The notes: generated from the sequence alone by a model not told the origin. Positions 7,924 to 16,279 are shown, numbered from the stretch's first letter. The stretch: DNA of 51,158 nucleotides from Myxococcales bacterium (GCA_013297655.1 JAAFHV010000030.1:1-51158), one strand, 5' to 3'. A program made the numbers and translations.

Positions 7924-10900
7924 ATGCGGTTCGTCAAGCTCGTCGTGAAGAGCTTCCAGGCCATCGAGAGCGCGGAGATCGAGCTCGGCCGCGGGCTCAA
8001 CGTTCTTTATGGGCCCAACGATCTCGGAAAATCCACGGTCGCGAGCGCCATCCGCGCCGCCCTCTTGGTGATGCCGGGCACGGCCGAAGCGAGCCGTTAT
8101 CGACCCTGGTTCGCCGACGGAGGCGCGCCCGAGGTGACGCTCACCCTCGTCGACGACGACGATCGCTACTGGCGTGTGAAGAAGTCGTTCGGCGCTTCGG
8201 GGGCGCAAGCAAAGTCCGATCTTGCCACATCGAAAGACGGAGTCGCGTTCGTTCACGACAGCGACGGGCGCGCGGTAGACGAGCAGCTCAGGAAGCTCCT
8301 CGGATGGGGAATCCCTTCACCAGGCGGAAAGGGCGCTCCGCGTGGGCTGCCCACGAGCTTTCTCGCGAACGTGCTCCTCGGCGAACAATCGAACGTGGAG
8401 TCCATTCTCGCGCAGAGCACGGAGGGCGACGGCGCCAGCTCGGGGAAGGAGCGACTCCGCAAGGCCCTCGCCGGCCTCGCCGAAGATCCGTGGTTCAAGC
8501 GCGTGCTCACCGAAGCGCAGAAGAAGGTGGACGCGTATTTTACCCCCGCCGGGCAGCGCAAACGCGGCAAGGGCTCCCCGTTCATCCAGGCGTCCGACTT
8601 GGTGAAGGCGCGCGGAGAGAAGCTCGACGAGCTCCGAAGAGGGGTGGAGGAGTCGCGCGCGGTCGAAGAGAACGTCCGTACTCTACGCGAGCGCAGCCTC
8701 GCCGCCCGCGAGGCCTGCGACGAGGCCACTCGCGAGCTCGCCACGCTACGCCAAGCGTATGCGCGCGCCGCCGAGCGTACCCGCGCCGAAGAGAAGCTCG
8801 CCCGCGCCACGGCGGAGGTCGAAGCGCTCGACCAGCGGGCGAACGAGGTCGCCGAGGCCGAACGTGAAGCGAAGCGTCTCGAAGGTGTCGTTGCCAGTGC
8901 CGCCGAGCGCGTGGTGGAGGCGAGCGCCCTCGCCGTGAGCGCGGAGGAGGCGGTTCGCGCGGCGGAAGATGCGCTCCGCGCAGCCGCGGGGGAGGACGGC
9001 GCGAGGCAGCGCGAGGTGAACCGCGCCAATCTACAGCGAGAGCGCGCCGAGCTCGCGACCAAGAAGGTCGAGGCGGAGAAGCGTCGCGACGCTGCGGCGG
9101 CCGCGCAGAAGCTCGCGCAGTCGGCGAAGGACGCAGGAGAGGAAAAAACGCGGGCGCTCGAGGATCTTGCCAACGCGCAATCGGGCGAAGAGGGGGCGCG
9201 CGCCGTGCTCACGGAGGCGGAAGGCGACCTCGCCCTCGCGCGCAGCATCGTGGCTTATGGTCAGTGGCACGCCGCCGAAGCTGCCGCGAATCACGCCCTC
9301 GCCGCCCGCGATCGTGCCGAGTCGGAGCGGGCACGGAGCAAAGCGAAGGAGGCCGCGGCGTCCGAGTACGAGGCGCGCGCGATCTCGCTGGAAGCAGAGG
9401 CCACCGCCGCGCGCGCGCTGCTGCCCGATCCAGCGCTCACGAAACGAATCGAAGATCTCTTCCAGCGCATCGCCATGGCAGAAGCGTCCCTCGGGGGAGG
9501 GTTCTCCATCGTGCTGAAGGGCACTGGCAAGGCTGCGCTCCACGTGACCACCGACGGGGAACAGGTCGTCGGCGGCACGATGCTGGACGGCAAGCTGGTG
9601 CTCGAGGCCGACAAAATGGCCAGTGTCGGCATTGCCGATTTGCTCGACGTCGAGATCGTCGCCGGTGCGGCCGAAAAGCGACACGAGCTCGAGAGGCTGC
9701 GCGAGCGTTGGGCGAACGAGGCCCTCCCGTTCTTGAAGCGGGCGGGAGTCGAGGCTCCTCTTGCCCTCCGCGAAAAGAAGACCGCGCTCGATGCCCTCGA
9801 TGCGAAGCTGGTGCAGCTCCGAAGCGACGCGCGCCAACATCGCACCGAGGCCGCCGCCGCCGAAGCCGCCGCGACCCTGGAAGACCAACGTCGGGCGATG
9901 CTCGACGCGAGCGCGAGAGAGGCCTCGGTGCTCGAGGCGAAGCTCGGGGCCCAAGATCGTGCGCTCCTCGCGCAGTACGTGGAGCGCCTCGGGCCGCAAT
10001 GGAAAGAGCAAGCCGACGCGCTCGTAAGTGCCAAAGAGGAGTCGCTCGCGGACGCGCGCGGCAAGCTGGAAAATGCACGGAGTGCGCGTGAAATGGCGCA
10101 GTATCGCGCCGCCGACGCGGAAAAGCTCGACACGAGCGCGCGCGCCGCGGCCGAGGGTGCGCTCGCCGCGCTCGGGCAACGAAAGGGCAAGTCGCCCGCG
10201 GGTGCGCTCGTAAAGCTCCTCGACGAGGCTCGCACCGAGCTCGACACCGTCGCTGCGCGCGTGCTCGTCGTCGATACCGAGCTTGGCGCGCTCGAGCGGG
10301 AGGCCTCCGAGAAGGTGAACGCAGCGAAGGCGAACGTGGAGCGCGCAGAGGCTTCGCGCGATGCGGCGATGGCCGGTCGTGCGGGCCTGGTGCAGATCCA
10401 GGAGGCCGCGCGAGCCGATCTCCAGCGCGCGCTCGGGAGAGCGGAGGCGCTTCGCAAAGCGCTCGAGGGCGCCGATCGTGCCGGCTCCGAGCAGCGCCTC
10501 GCCGAAGCCAAAGAGGCATTCGCGGTGTATGCCTCCGATTCGCTCGTCTCTCGTCCCGGCGCTCCAGGGATCACTGCCGACGACGTCACGGCGGCGGAGG
10601 CGCGCGAGGCCGAGGCAAAGTCCAAGCTCGACGAGTGCAAGGCAGAGGCGAGTCACGCCGAAGGGGCGCTCACCAAAGTAGGCGGCGCGGGTGTCCGCGA
10701 CGAGCTCCTTCGGTCGCGCGAGGCCTACGATCTCGCCAAGGAGCGCCAACACGATCTCGAGGTCGACGCGGACGCCTGGCGCCTGCTCCGCGAGACCTTG
10801 GAAGAGGTAGAGAAAGAGGGCAGTACGCACCTCGGGAAGTCGCTCGCGGCGCCCGTGTCGAGCCGCCTCGCCGACTTGAGCCGCGGTCGTTACTCGGGGC

Positions 10901-11292
10901 TCCGCCTCGACCAGCACCTGCGCGCCGAGGCCATGGACGTGGCCGCCGCGAAGGCGAGTGACGACGTGCTCGAGGCGCTCTCGGTCGGCACGCGCGATCA
11001 AGTCGCGACGTTGTTACGCCTCACGGTGGCAGAGCAGCTCAAGAGCGCCATCGTGCTCGACGACCATTTGGTCCACACCGACCCCGAACGCCTCGAGTGG
11101 TTCCGCGACACCTTGCGAAGCGTGGCCCTCGGCACCCAAGTCATCGTCATTACGTGCAGACCACACGATTATCTCGGCGCCTTCGATCTGTCCCAGGGCG
11201 CGACGCGCGACCTCGCGGGTGGCATGATGCGTGTCATCGACGCGACGAAGGTGATTCGGCGCTTCGGCCCCGCGCCGACCTCGCGCCGCTGA
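7924..11292 (+). CDS. Rad50/SbcC/YhaN-like SMC ATPase without zinc hook
   Basis: A 1122-residue SMC-family ATPase. The N-terminal half-ATPase has Walker A G30-P-N-D-L-G-K-S-T38. The C-terminal half has an ABC signature L1019-S-V-G-T-R-D-Q and Walker B ending in L1045-D-D. Between them are two very long Ala/Glu/Arg-rich coiled coils. The turn of the coil, about residues 500-585, is a globular Gly-rich beta segment resembling an SMC hinge; no C-x-x-C zinc hook occurs anywhere. ATG 7924 is chosen because the MRFVKLVVKSF start is typical; the same frame is open upstream inside the nuclease gene. It follows that gene by one base. It should form a nuclease/ATPase complex with the protein before it. 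Confidence 0.9.
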   Translation: MRFVKLVVKSFQAIESAEIELGRGLNVLYGPNDLGKSTVASAIRAALLVMPGTAEASRYRPWFADGGAPEVTLTLVDDDDRYWRVKKSFGASGAQAKSDLATSKDGVAFVHDSDGRAVDEQLRKLLGWGIPSPGGKGAPRGLPTSFLANVLLGEQSNVESILAQSTEGDGASSGKERLRKALAGLAEDPWFKRVLTEAQKKVDAYFTPAGQRKRGKGSPFIQASDLVKARGEKLDELRRGVEESRAVEENVRTLRERSLAAREACDEATRELATLRQAYARAAERTRAEEKLARATAEVEALDQRANEVAEAEREAKRLEGVVASAAERVVEASALAVSAEEAVRAAEDALRAAAGEDGARQREVNRANLQRERAELATKKVEAEKRRDAAAAAQKLAQSAKDAGEEKTRALEDLANAQSGEEGARAVLTEAEGDLALARSIVAYGQWHAAEAAANHALAARDRAESERARSKAKEAAASEYEARAISLEAEATAARALLPDPALTKRIEDLFQRIAMAEASLGGGFSIVLKGTGKAALHVTTDGEQVVGGTMLDGKLVLEADKMASVGIADLLDVEIVAGAAEKRHELERLRERWANEALPFLKRAGVEAPLALREKKTALDALDAKLVQLRSDARQHRTEAAAAEAAATLEDQRRAMLDASAREASVLEAKLGAQDRALLAQYVERLGPQWKEQADALVSAKEESLADARGKLENARSAREMAQYRAADAEKLDTSARAAAEGALAALGQRKGKSPAGALVKLLDEARTELDTVAARVLVVDTELGALEREASEKVNAAKANVERAEASRDAAMAGRAGLVQIQEAARADLQRALGRAEALRKALEGADRAGSEQRLAEAKEAFAVYASDSLVSRPGAPGITADDVTAAEAREAEAKSKLDECKAEASHAEGALTKVGGAGVRDELLRSREAYDLAKERQHDLEVDADAWRLLRETLEEVEKEGSTHLGKSLAAPVSSRLADLSRGRYSGLRLDQHLRAEAMDVAAAKASDDVLEALSVGTRDQVATLLRLTVAEQLKSAIVLDDHLVHTDPERLEWFRDTLRSVALGTQVIVITCRPHDYLGAFDLSQGATRDLAGGMMRVIDATKVIRRFGPAPTSRR

Positions 11293-11463
11293 CGCTCAAG
11301 AAAAGACGTCCTCGACGGTAGCGGCGGCGAAGGAGCGCTGAAGCCATTCTTTCAAGGTGGGGAGATCGGCGCGCGAGATGCGAGCGGCCACCTCGGGAGG
11401 AGTGGCCAACCCACGGGCGGCGAGTGAGGCGAGCAGCGCGCCGGCCATCGCCTGACGTCCCTG

Positions 11464-11607
11464 CTCGAGGCCCTTTTCGAGTCCCTGCTCGAGGCCCTTT
11501 TCGAGTCCTTGCTCGAGGCCCTTTTCGAGTCCTTGCTCGAGGCCCTTTTCGAGTCCTTGCTCGAGGCCCTTTTCGAGTCCTTGCTCGAGGCCCTGCTCGA
11601 GGCCTTC
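11464..11607 (-). repeat. 24-bp tandem repeat encoding (GLEQGLEK)n
   Basis: Five 24-bp units begin at 11464, 11488, 11512, 11536 and 11560, followed by a 12-bp half unit at 11584 and a degenerate unit from 11596. The first unit differs by one base; the next four look identical. It encodes an 8-residue amphipathic repeat in the Rpn-family gene. Such arrays expand and contract in whole in-frame units by slippage. Confidence 0.9.
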
Positions 11608-12235
11608 TTGCCAATACTTCTTGGCGAAATCGCCTTGGGGTTTGAATCGTTGCATCATGAGGTTCTCCAAAGCAGCACGCGCTGCGCCTGCGAGGGTGAC
11701 CGTAAGGAGATCGAAGTATAGCTCGCCGCGCGCGGTGAGGCCTTCGAGTGCGTTCAGTGCGCGAACGGCGGCCTCGGGGTCGGTCGGCCGCGCGAGTGAG
11801 GTGACGAGGGCGAGGGCGGGATGCTCCGGCCCGACCTGCAACTGTCCTATTTGCGCGAGCAGGCGGGGGCCCACGACGAGCGGAACGAACCGCGAGCCGC
11901 TCGGACGGATGCTCTCCGCGTCCTTGGCCCAAGCTTCGACCCGCTCGTCGAGGGTGAGCACGAGCACGGTCGCCGGAGCTTGGCCGCGGCGCGCGGCTTC
12001 GGATTCGTAGACGGGCCACGTCCAGCGCTTCGAATCGTCGATCTTGAGCTGAATCTCCAGGACCACGATCCACGCCGAACCGTCCGCATGGCGAAGCCGG
12101 ATGCACGCATCGGCCGCGAGCTCGGGCACCGATACGGAAGTAGGGAGCGCCCCCTCCACCGCGAGCCCCTCAACCGGAAATCCCGCGACGGGCAGCAAGT
12201 CGAGGAGAAAGCCCTCGTCGAGCTCGAAGAGGTAC

Positions 12236-12415
12236 TTAACAGCCCGTTGATTTACTCCCGTCGGCCAATCGCCGCCGCATCCCGACCGCCTTCGTTGCGA
12301 TCCTGCGGTGCGTGCTCACCTAGAAAACTAGGCTCCGCGCGCTCCTCGGATCGCGCCTCGGCGGATCGGGCGCGGACGACGACCGGCCTCGGTCCGTAAA
12401 TCAACGGGCTGTTAA
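12236..12415. mobile_element. 172-bp MITE-like palindromic element with TTAA target duplication
   Basis: Element 12240-12411. The left end CAGCCCGTTGATTTAC (12240-12255) and the right end (12396-12411) are perfect 16-bp inverted repeats starting CAG. Directly outside both ends is TTAA (12236-12239 and 12412-12415), consistent with a 4-bp target duplication. The interior is also an imperfect palindrome throughout, centred on CCTAG-AAAA-CTAGG (12319-12332), so the whole element can fold into one long hairpin. It encodes no transposase and would need one in trans. It disrupts the Rpn-family gene on the minus strand. Family unassigned. Confidence 0.85.
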
Positions 12416-12540
12416 GCGCTTCATGAAGCGGCGACGGCATGACGCCGGCATTGCGCGCGCCATGCCAGCCCGGAACCACGGGAAAACAAGCGCAGCGTGT
12501 CTCGCCTGCTGTCCCGGGCCAGAATGCGCGCCGTCCCGGG

Positions 12541-12564
12541 CCGTCCTCACGAGAACGAGGACGG
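12541..12564. terminator. Possible stem-loop after the propeller-protein gene
   Basis: CCGTCCTC (12541-12548), 8-nt loop, GAGGACGG (12557-12564), five bases past the stop of the minus-strand gene ending at 12569. There is no T-run, so intrinsic termination would be weak; it may be an RNA 3'-end hairpin. Confidence 0.3.
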
Positions 12565-12568
12565 GCTG

Positions 12569-13951
12569 TTACGTCTCGTCGCTGGTCGCGCCAACGTCGG
12601 TCGATGGTTCGTCCGCGCTTCGTGTCGTGGGGTCGGGGGCTCCACTGTCGGTCGCGACCTCGGTTGCGGTTTGCATCGTCGGGTCGGAGGCTCCAACGTC
12701 GGTCGGAGGTTCGTTCGCGCTTTGCATGGCAGGGTCGGCGCTCGTGTCGATACGCATGAGCACACCGCGGCCGGTGTGGACGTAGACACCCTTCTTTCCA
12801 ATCCATACGCGCGAGCCGCGCTGACCGGCGAGCACGGGCCAAGTCGCGAGGACCTTCCCCTCGAAGTCCCTTTGGCGGAGCTCGCTGTCCATCGCCACCA
12901 TCACGAACGCGGGGTTTTCGCCAGGTGGCGTAGCGGCGTAGTGCGCGGCGTGGTCCGTGACGGTGAGGGTAGGCCCGCGTGACGGGATGCGGTGAAAGTG
13001 CTGATTCGGAGCCCGCGTGCCCACGTCGACCGTGCCGTTGTCGTAGACCACGAGCGAGCTCGCCTCGTCCATTTCGAGGCGTTCGATGCGTATCTTGCCG
13101 GCGCTCACGTCGTGGACCTCGATTTGGCCTACACCGGTCGTGACGGCGACCAACTTGCCATTGTGCGATAGCGCGGCGAACGAGGGCCCCGTCCCACCGT
13201 GCGGCGTAGAGAAGGTGCGCACTTGGGTGCCATCCGCGCGGACGAGCGCGAGCCCCTCGGTATCGGGGACGAGCATGGAACCGTCGCGCGCGATCGCGAG
13301 GCAGGTGCAGATCCGCGCGACGTCGTTGCGAGGCACGGTGACGACGAAACGTTCTTCGAGCGCGCCGGGGTCCATCGCCGCCTTCGGTCCGAGGCGGAGC
13401 ACGCCGAAGGTGACGCGTGGGCCCGACGGAGCGCGATAGGGCCCTTCCGGAGCTTCGGAGTCGCGATCGGCGAGCAACCACACCGCGCCGTCGGGTCCTA
13501 CGCGCACCTCGCGGACTGCAGGGTAGGCGCCGAGCGCGAGCGATGTCACCACCCCGGTCGCGAGGTCCACCTTCCGAAGAAAGCCCCAGTCGCCGAGATA
13601 CGCGACGCCGCGCGCCTCGTCGATCGCGAACGCTGCGCCCATCGGCGGCCCGATCTCGGTGCCGAGGACGAGCTCGAGACCGCCCTTCGTACCGGTGCCG
13701 ACGAAATCCTTCGCGAAGAGATCCAAGAGCGCCTTGTCGGCGAGTTGAAACGCGGCGACGTCGGCGAGCTCGGGTTGGAATCGCTTCGGCACGTGGAGCT
13801 TCTCGCGCGGTTTTCCCTTTCGCGGAGTGACCACCACGAGGAGCTGCGGCACGCCCCCGTCGTCGAAGGTGAGGGTTACGCGAGCTTCGCCGCTCGGCCC
13901 CCGGAACACGAGATCACCGAGCCAAGCCGCGAGCTTTCGAGAAAGATCCAC
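12569..13951 (-). CDS. Beta-propeller-like protein with C-terminal 17-residue repeats
   Basis: A 460-residue cytoplasmic-type protein (no signal peptide) from GTG 13951, which has a TACGTT box 5 nt upstream. Residues about 90-400 contain repeated strand patterns of a WD40/NHL/YVTN-like propeller (I-D-E-A-R-G-V-A-Y-L-G-D; V-R-V-G-P-D-G-A-V-W-L-L; I-A-R-D-G-S-M-L-V-P-D). The last 55 residues are three 17-residue repeats beginning D-P-(A/T)-(M/T)-(Q/R) and ending (T-D-V-G-A or similar), likely disordered. No catalytic residues are recognisable. Not obviously in an operon: the interrupted Rpn gene lies downstream on the same strand. Function unknown. Confidence 0.7.
   Translation of the reverse strand: MDLSRKLAAWLGDLVFRGPSGEARVTLTFDDGGVPQLLVVVTPRKGKPREKLHVPKRFQPELADVAAFQLADKALLDLFAKDFVGTGTKGGLELVLGTEIGPPMGAAFAIDEARGVAYLGDWGFLRKVDLATGVVTSLALGAYPAVREVRVGPDGAVWLLADRDSEAPEGPYRAPSGPRVTFGVLRLGPKAAMDPGALEERFVVTVPRNDVARICTCLAIARDGSMLVPDTEGLALVRADGTQVRTFSTPHGGTGPSFAALSHNGKLVAVTTGVGQIEVHDVSAGKIRIERLEMDEASSLVVYDNGTVDVGTRAPNQHFHRIPSRGPTLTVTDHAAHYAATPPGENPAFVMVAMDSELRQRDFEGKVLATWPVLAGQRGSRVWIGKKGVYVHTGRGVLMRIDTSADPAMQSANEPPTDVGASDPTMQTATEVATDSGAPDPTTRSADEPSTDVGATSDET
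12572..12736 (-). repeat. Three 51-bp coding repeats
   Basis: Three imperfect 51-bp units encode the 17-residue Asp/Pro/Thr/Ser-rich C-terminal repeats of the propeller-like protein. Units share D-P at the start and a T-D-x-G-A type end. Confidence 0.75.
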
Positions 13952-13956
13952 GAGCC

Positions 13957-13962
13957 AACGTA
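13957..13962 (-). promoter_or_regulatory. -10-like box TACGTT
   Basis: On the minus strand TACGTT is followed by 5 nt and the GTG start at 13951. It fits the short-leader promoter pattern seen at other genes in this window. Confidence 0.35.
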
Positions 13963-14116
13963 CAGAAGAACGGCCGCGCGCACCCGTCGATGTGCGTCGC
14001 GGGGGCGCGGCGAGCTCATCGGGGCCGGTTTTTCGTCCGATCGTCCACGAGGGAAAAGCCGAACGGCTCGCTCCCGAGGGAACGAACCGCTCTGGTCGCT
14101 TGGCGCTGCGCCAAGA

Positions 14117-16078
14117 TCAGGGATCTTTGAACCGCATGCAGCGACCACCCATCCAGCCCGCCTTGAACTCGGGATAGATACCGCGCGCGTTCGCGCCGCT
14201 CGCTGCGCCGATGCCGTTGAAGTGGCCCGTCGCGAACGCGAGGCCCGCGCCTGGTGCGTCGGCGAGCGCCATCTCGTGCATGTTGCCGCGCAGGTCCATC
14301 CAGGGCTCGTCACCGGCGTTGATGCGGACGACGTCCTCCGTCATGCGGCCGGGCGCGGCGACGCGGTTGGCGCCGTCCGTCACCCCGGCGCCGGTGGCGG
14401 GGTAGAAGTAGGCGAAGGGAGCTTGGCCCGCGTCGCACGTGAAGTTCGCCTGCGGCGCGGCGGTAGAGAGCGCGACCATGCGACCGTGCTCGCCCGTTTC
14501 GCAGGTGGGCCGTGCGCCGACGACGCGGCGGCTCGTGCCGGTGTTGGCGACGAAACGAAGCACGGCGCTCGTCGCGAGCTGCCCGCCGTCCCACGCGCAG
14601 AACGCGGCGAGCACGGCGTTGGGAATGCAGTTCATCGATTGGGTATCGAGCTGCGCCTGCGAGAAGAAGCGCTTCCCGCCGAGGTTCTTGTCGACCATGA
14701 CGTTCTCCGGGTACCACCAAGTGGGATATCCGTAGATGCCATTCGAGGTGACACGGCAGTTGTCGCCGTGGGTGTAGAAATACGTGCCGCCGTATCCGAA
14801 GATGCGGTCGAGCCCCACGTCGCCAACGGTGCCGAAGTCCTTCGTCGCGTCGATCCCGCCGCGCGGAATGTCGACGATGGTCGAGAAGTTCGTCGGCATC
14901 CACATGTTCCACTCGGCGTTCCAATAGGCAGGCGGATTGGCATCGACCCAGCCCTTGATGTTCGGAACGCCACCGTTCGCCTGCATGATGCGCTCGACGA
15001 AGGTGCGCACACGACCGGCGGTGACCTCGTATTTGTCGAGGTAAACGACCTTGCCCGGGTTTCGCGGGTCCGTGTAACCCGCGACCGGGAGCGACTTGCA
15101 GCAGCTCTCGTGCATCGCGCCGGCGGCGCCCACCTCGCCCGCGCCGCAGGTGGTTCCACCGTTCGGGTTCGTGCAGCTTCGCGCGTCCGCGCAGCGCATC
15201 GTCGCGTCGCAGCCGTCCGAGGCGCAGTCGCGGTGGAGCGCGCACACCTTGCCGGTCGCGCATTTCTTCCCCGCCGGAGGCGCGGCGCCGCCGCAGTCGA
15301 TGTCGGACTCGTCGCCGTTCTTCACGCCGTCGGTGTAGGTCGCCGCGACGCACACGTTCCCGGTGCACACGCCGCTCCCGCAGTCGGTCCCGCTGGTGCA
15401 TGCCGTACCGGGGGGGCAAGGCGGCGCTTTGGTGTCGAATCCGGCGGGGCCTTTGCCACAATCGATGCCGGTCTCGTTGCCATTCTTGATGCCGTCCGTG
15501 CTCGTCGGCGCCTTGCAGACTCCCCCGTTGCACACCCCGTCGGCGCAATCGTTGGCTTCTTTGCAGACCTTGCCTTCGCTGCAGCGCTTGGCGTTGGTGG
15601 GCGCGGCGCCGCCACAGTCGACGTCGGTCTCGGTGCCGTTCTTCACGTTGTCGTTGCCCGTCGGCGCGAAACAGACGAACCCACGACACGAGAGGCTCTT
15701 GCAGTCGGCGCCCTTGGCGCACGCCTTTCCGTCGTCGCAGCGAGGGGCCACGTTCGGATCACCGCCGCAGTCGACGTCGGTCTCGGTCCCGTTCTTGATG
15801 CCGTCGCCAGCCGAGCGCGAGAAACAGACCGAGTCTTTGCAGACGTTGCTCACGCAGTCGGCGGGGACAGAGCAGCCCGCGCCGTCGGCGCAGGGGGGAC
15901 TCGCGCATTTGGCTTTTCCCCCCGAGTCCGGATCCGTCGGCACCGAGGCGTCGACCACCGGATCGGGCTCGTCGATCGCGGCAGGATCGGTGCCGCACGC
16001 GACGAGCGAGGCGAGCGAGCCGAGCGTCCCGGCGATGGCCAGCACATGTCCGAAGGGCAGGGATTTCAAGTTGCGCAT
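14117..16078 (-). CDS. SUMF1-like lipoprotein with four Cys-rich repeats
   Basis: A 653-residue predicted lipoprotein; lipobox L-V-A-C at about residue 28. ATG 16078 has a GAGGT site just upstream and is preferred over an ATG seven codons earlier. After an acidic spacer come four repeats of about 52 residues, each starting D-G-(I/V)-K-N-G-x-E-x-x-(I/V)-D-C-G-G and containing about seven Cys. From about residue 320 follows a formylglycine-generating-enzyme/SUMF1-like domain (Y-L-D-K-Y-E-V-T-A-G-R-V-R near its start; W-M-D-L-R-G-N-M-H-E-M-A and G-G-R-C-M-R-F near its end). Such domains in lipoproteins are usually binding rather than catalytic. The repeats likely form a rigid disulfide stalk on the cell surface. 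Confidence 0.85.
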   Translation of the reverse strand: MRNLKSLPFGHVLAIAGTLGSLASLVACGTDPAAIDEPDPVVDASVPTDPDSGGKAKCASPPCADGAGCSVPADCVSNVCKDSVCFSRSAGDGIKNGTETDVDCGGDPNVAPRCDDGKACAKGADCKSLSCRGFVCFAPTGNDNVKNGTETDVDCGGAAPTNAKRCSEGKVCKEANDCADGVCNGGVCKAPTSTDGIKNGNETGIDCGKGPAGFDTKAPPCPPGTACTSGTDCGSGVCTGNVCVAATYTDGVKNGDESDIDCGGAAPPAGKKCATGKVCALHRDCASDGCDATMRCADARSCTNPNGGTTCGAGEVGAAGAMHESCCKSLPVAGYTDPRNPGKVVYLDKYEVTAGRVRTFVERIMQANGGVPNIKGWVDANPPAYWNAEWNMWMPTNFSTIVDIPRGGIDATKDFGTVGDVGLDRIFGYGGTYFYTHGDNCRVTSNGIYGYPTWWYPENVMVDKNLGGKRFFSQAQLDTQSMNCIPNAVLAAFCAWDGGQLATSAVLRFVANTGTSRRVVGARPTCETGEHGRMVALSTAAPQANFTCDAGQAPFAYFYPATGAGVTDGANRVAAPGRMTEDVVRINAGDEPWMDLRGNMHEMALADAPGAGLAFATGHFNGIGAASGANARGIYPEFKAGWMGGRCMRFKDP

Positions 16079-16218
16079 CTCGAGCACCTCGGTTTGCAAG
16101 TGCGACGCTTCCCCAAGCCGCCGCGTGACAATCCTTTAAGGGTCATGGAAAGCGAGGCCCCCCGCAAGGAATTTCTGTTCGCGCGCGCATCGTAATGGAG
16201 CCGGGGTAGGTGCGGCTC

Positions 16219-16249
16219 GTCTGGCTAGTCTGCCTAGTCTGCCTAGTCT
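16219..16249. repeat. 9-bp tandem repeat
   Basis: Three and a part copies of GTCTGSCTA (16219-16227, 16228-16236, 16237-16245, then GTCT) in the gap between the SUMF1-like gene and the metallopeptidase gene. Non-coding; no function evident. Confidence 0.7.
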
Positions 16250-16279
16250 TGCGCGTCGGTCGCACGGGAAGCGGGAGGG

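Larger units (their letters stand above)
11296..12440 (-). pseudogene. Rpn-family (PD-(D/E)XK) nuclease-like gene interrupted by a hairpin element
   Basis: The body (about 300 residues) resembles the Rpn/DUF4351-type transposase-nuclease family: V-V-L-E-I-Q-L-K with the conserved Glu-x-Gln, S-K-R-W-T-W-P-V-Y, and a C-terminal region with octapeptide repeats (G-L-E-Q-G-L-E-K) between a helical region and the end. The natural start is ATG 12440 (M-P-S-P-L-H-E-A-L). After nine codons the frame enters a 172-bp palindromic element and ends at 12252. Deleting the element plus one TTAA (176 bp) gives an uninterrupted 322-codon frame reading L-H-E-A-L-K-Y-L-F-E-L-D-E-G. The stop lies 3 bp from the SMC gene stop (convergent). 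As it stands only an N-terminally shortened product from an internal TTG (12198) could be made. Confidence 0.8.

Noticed and set aside
9031-11001. A 656-codon minus-strand frame inside the SMC ATPase gene
   Set aside because: Composition is that of an antisense shadow; the plus strand has Walker A, signature and Walker B motifs.
11464-11607. CRISPR-like regular repeats
   Set aside because: Units are contiguous 24-bp coding repeats without spacers and stay in frame in the Rpn-family gene.
12417-12430. Perfect 14-bp palindrome CGCTTCATGAAGCG as an operator
   Set aside because: It lies within the first codons of the original Rpn-family gene (L-H-E-A) and is explained by coding sequence.
13199-16195. 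A 998-codon open frame on the plus strand opposite the propeller and SUMF1-like genes
   Set aside because: Its product is Arg/Ala/Val-rich without domain features, and it mirrors two well-supported minus-strand genes. High GC makes long antisense frames common here.
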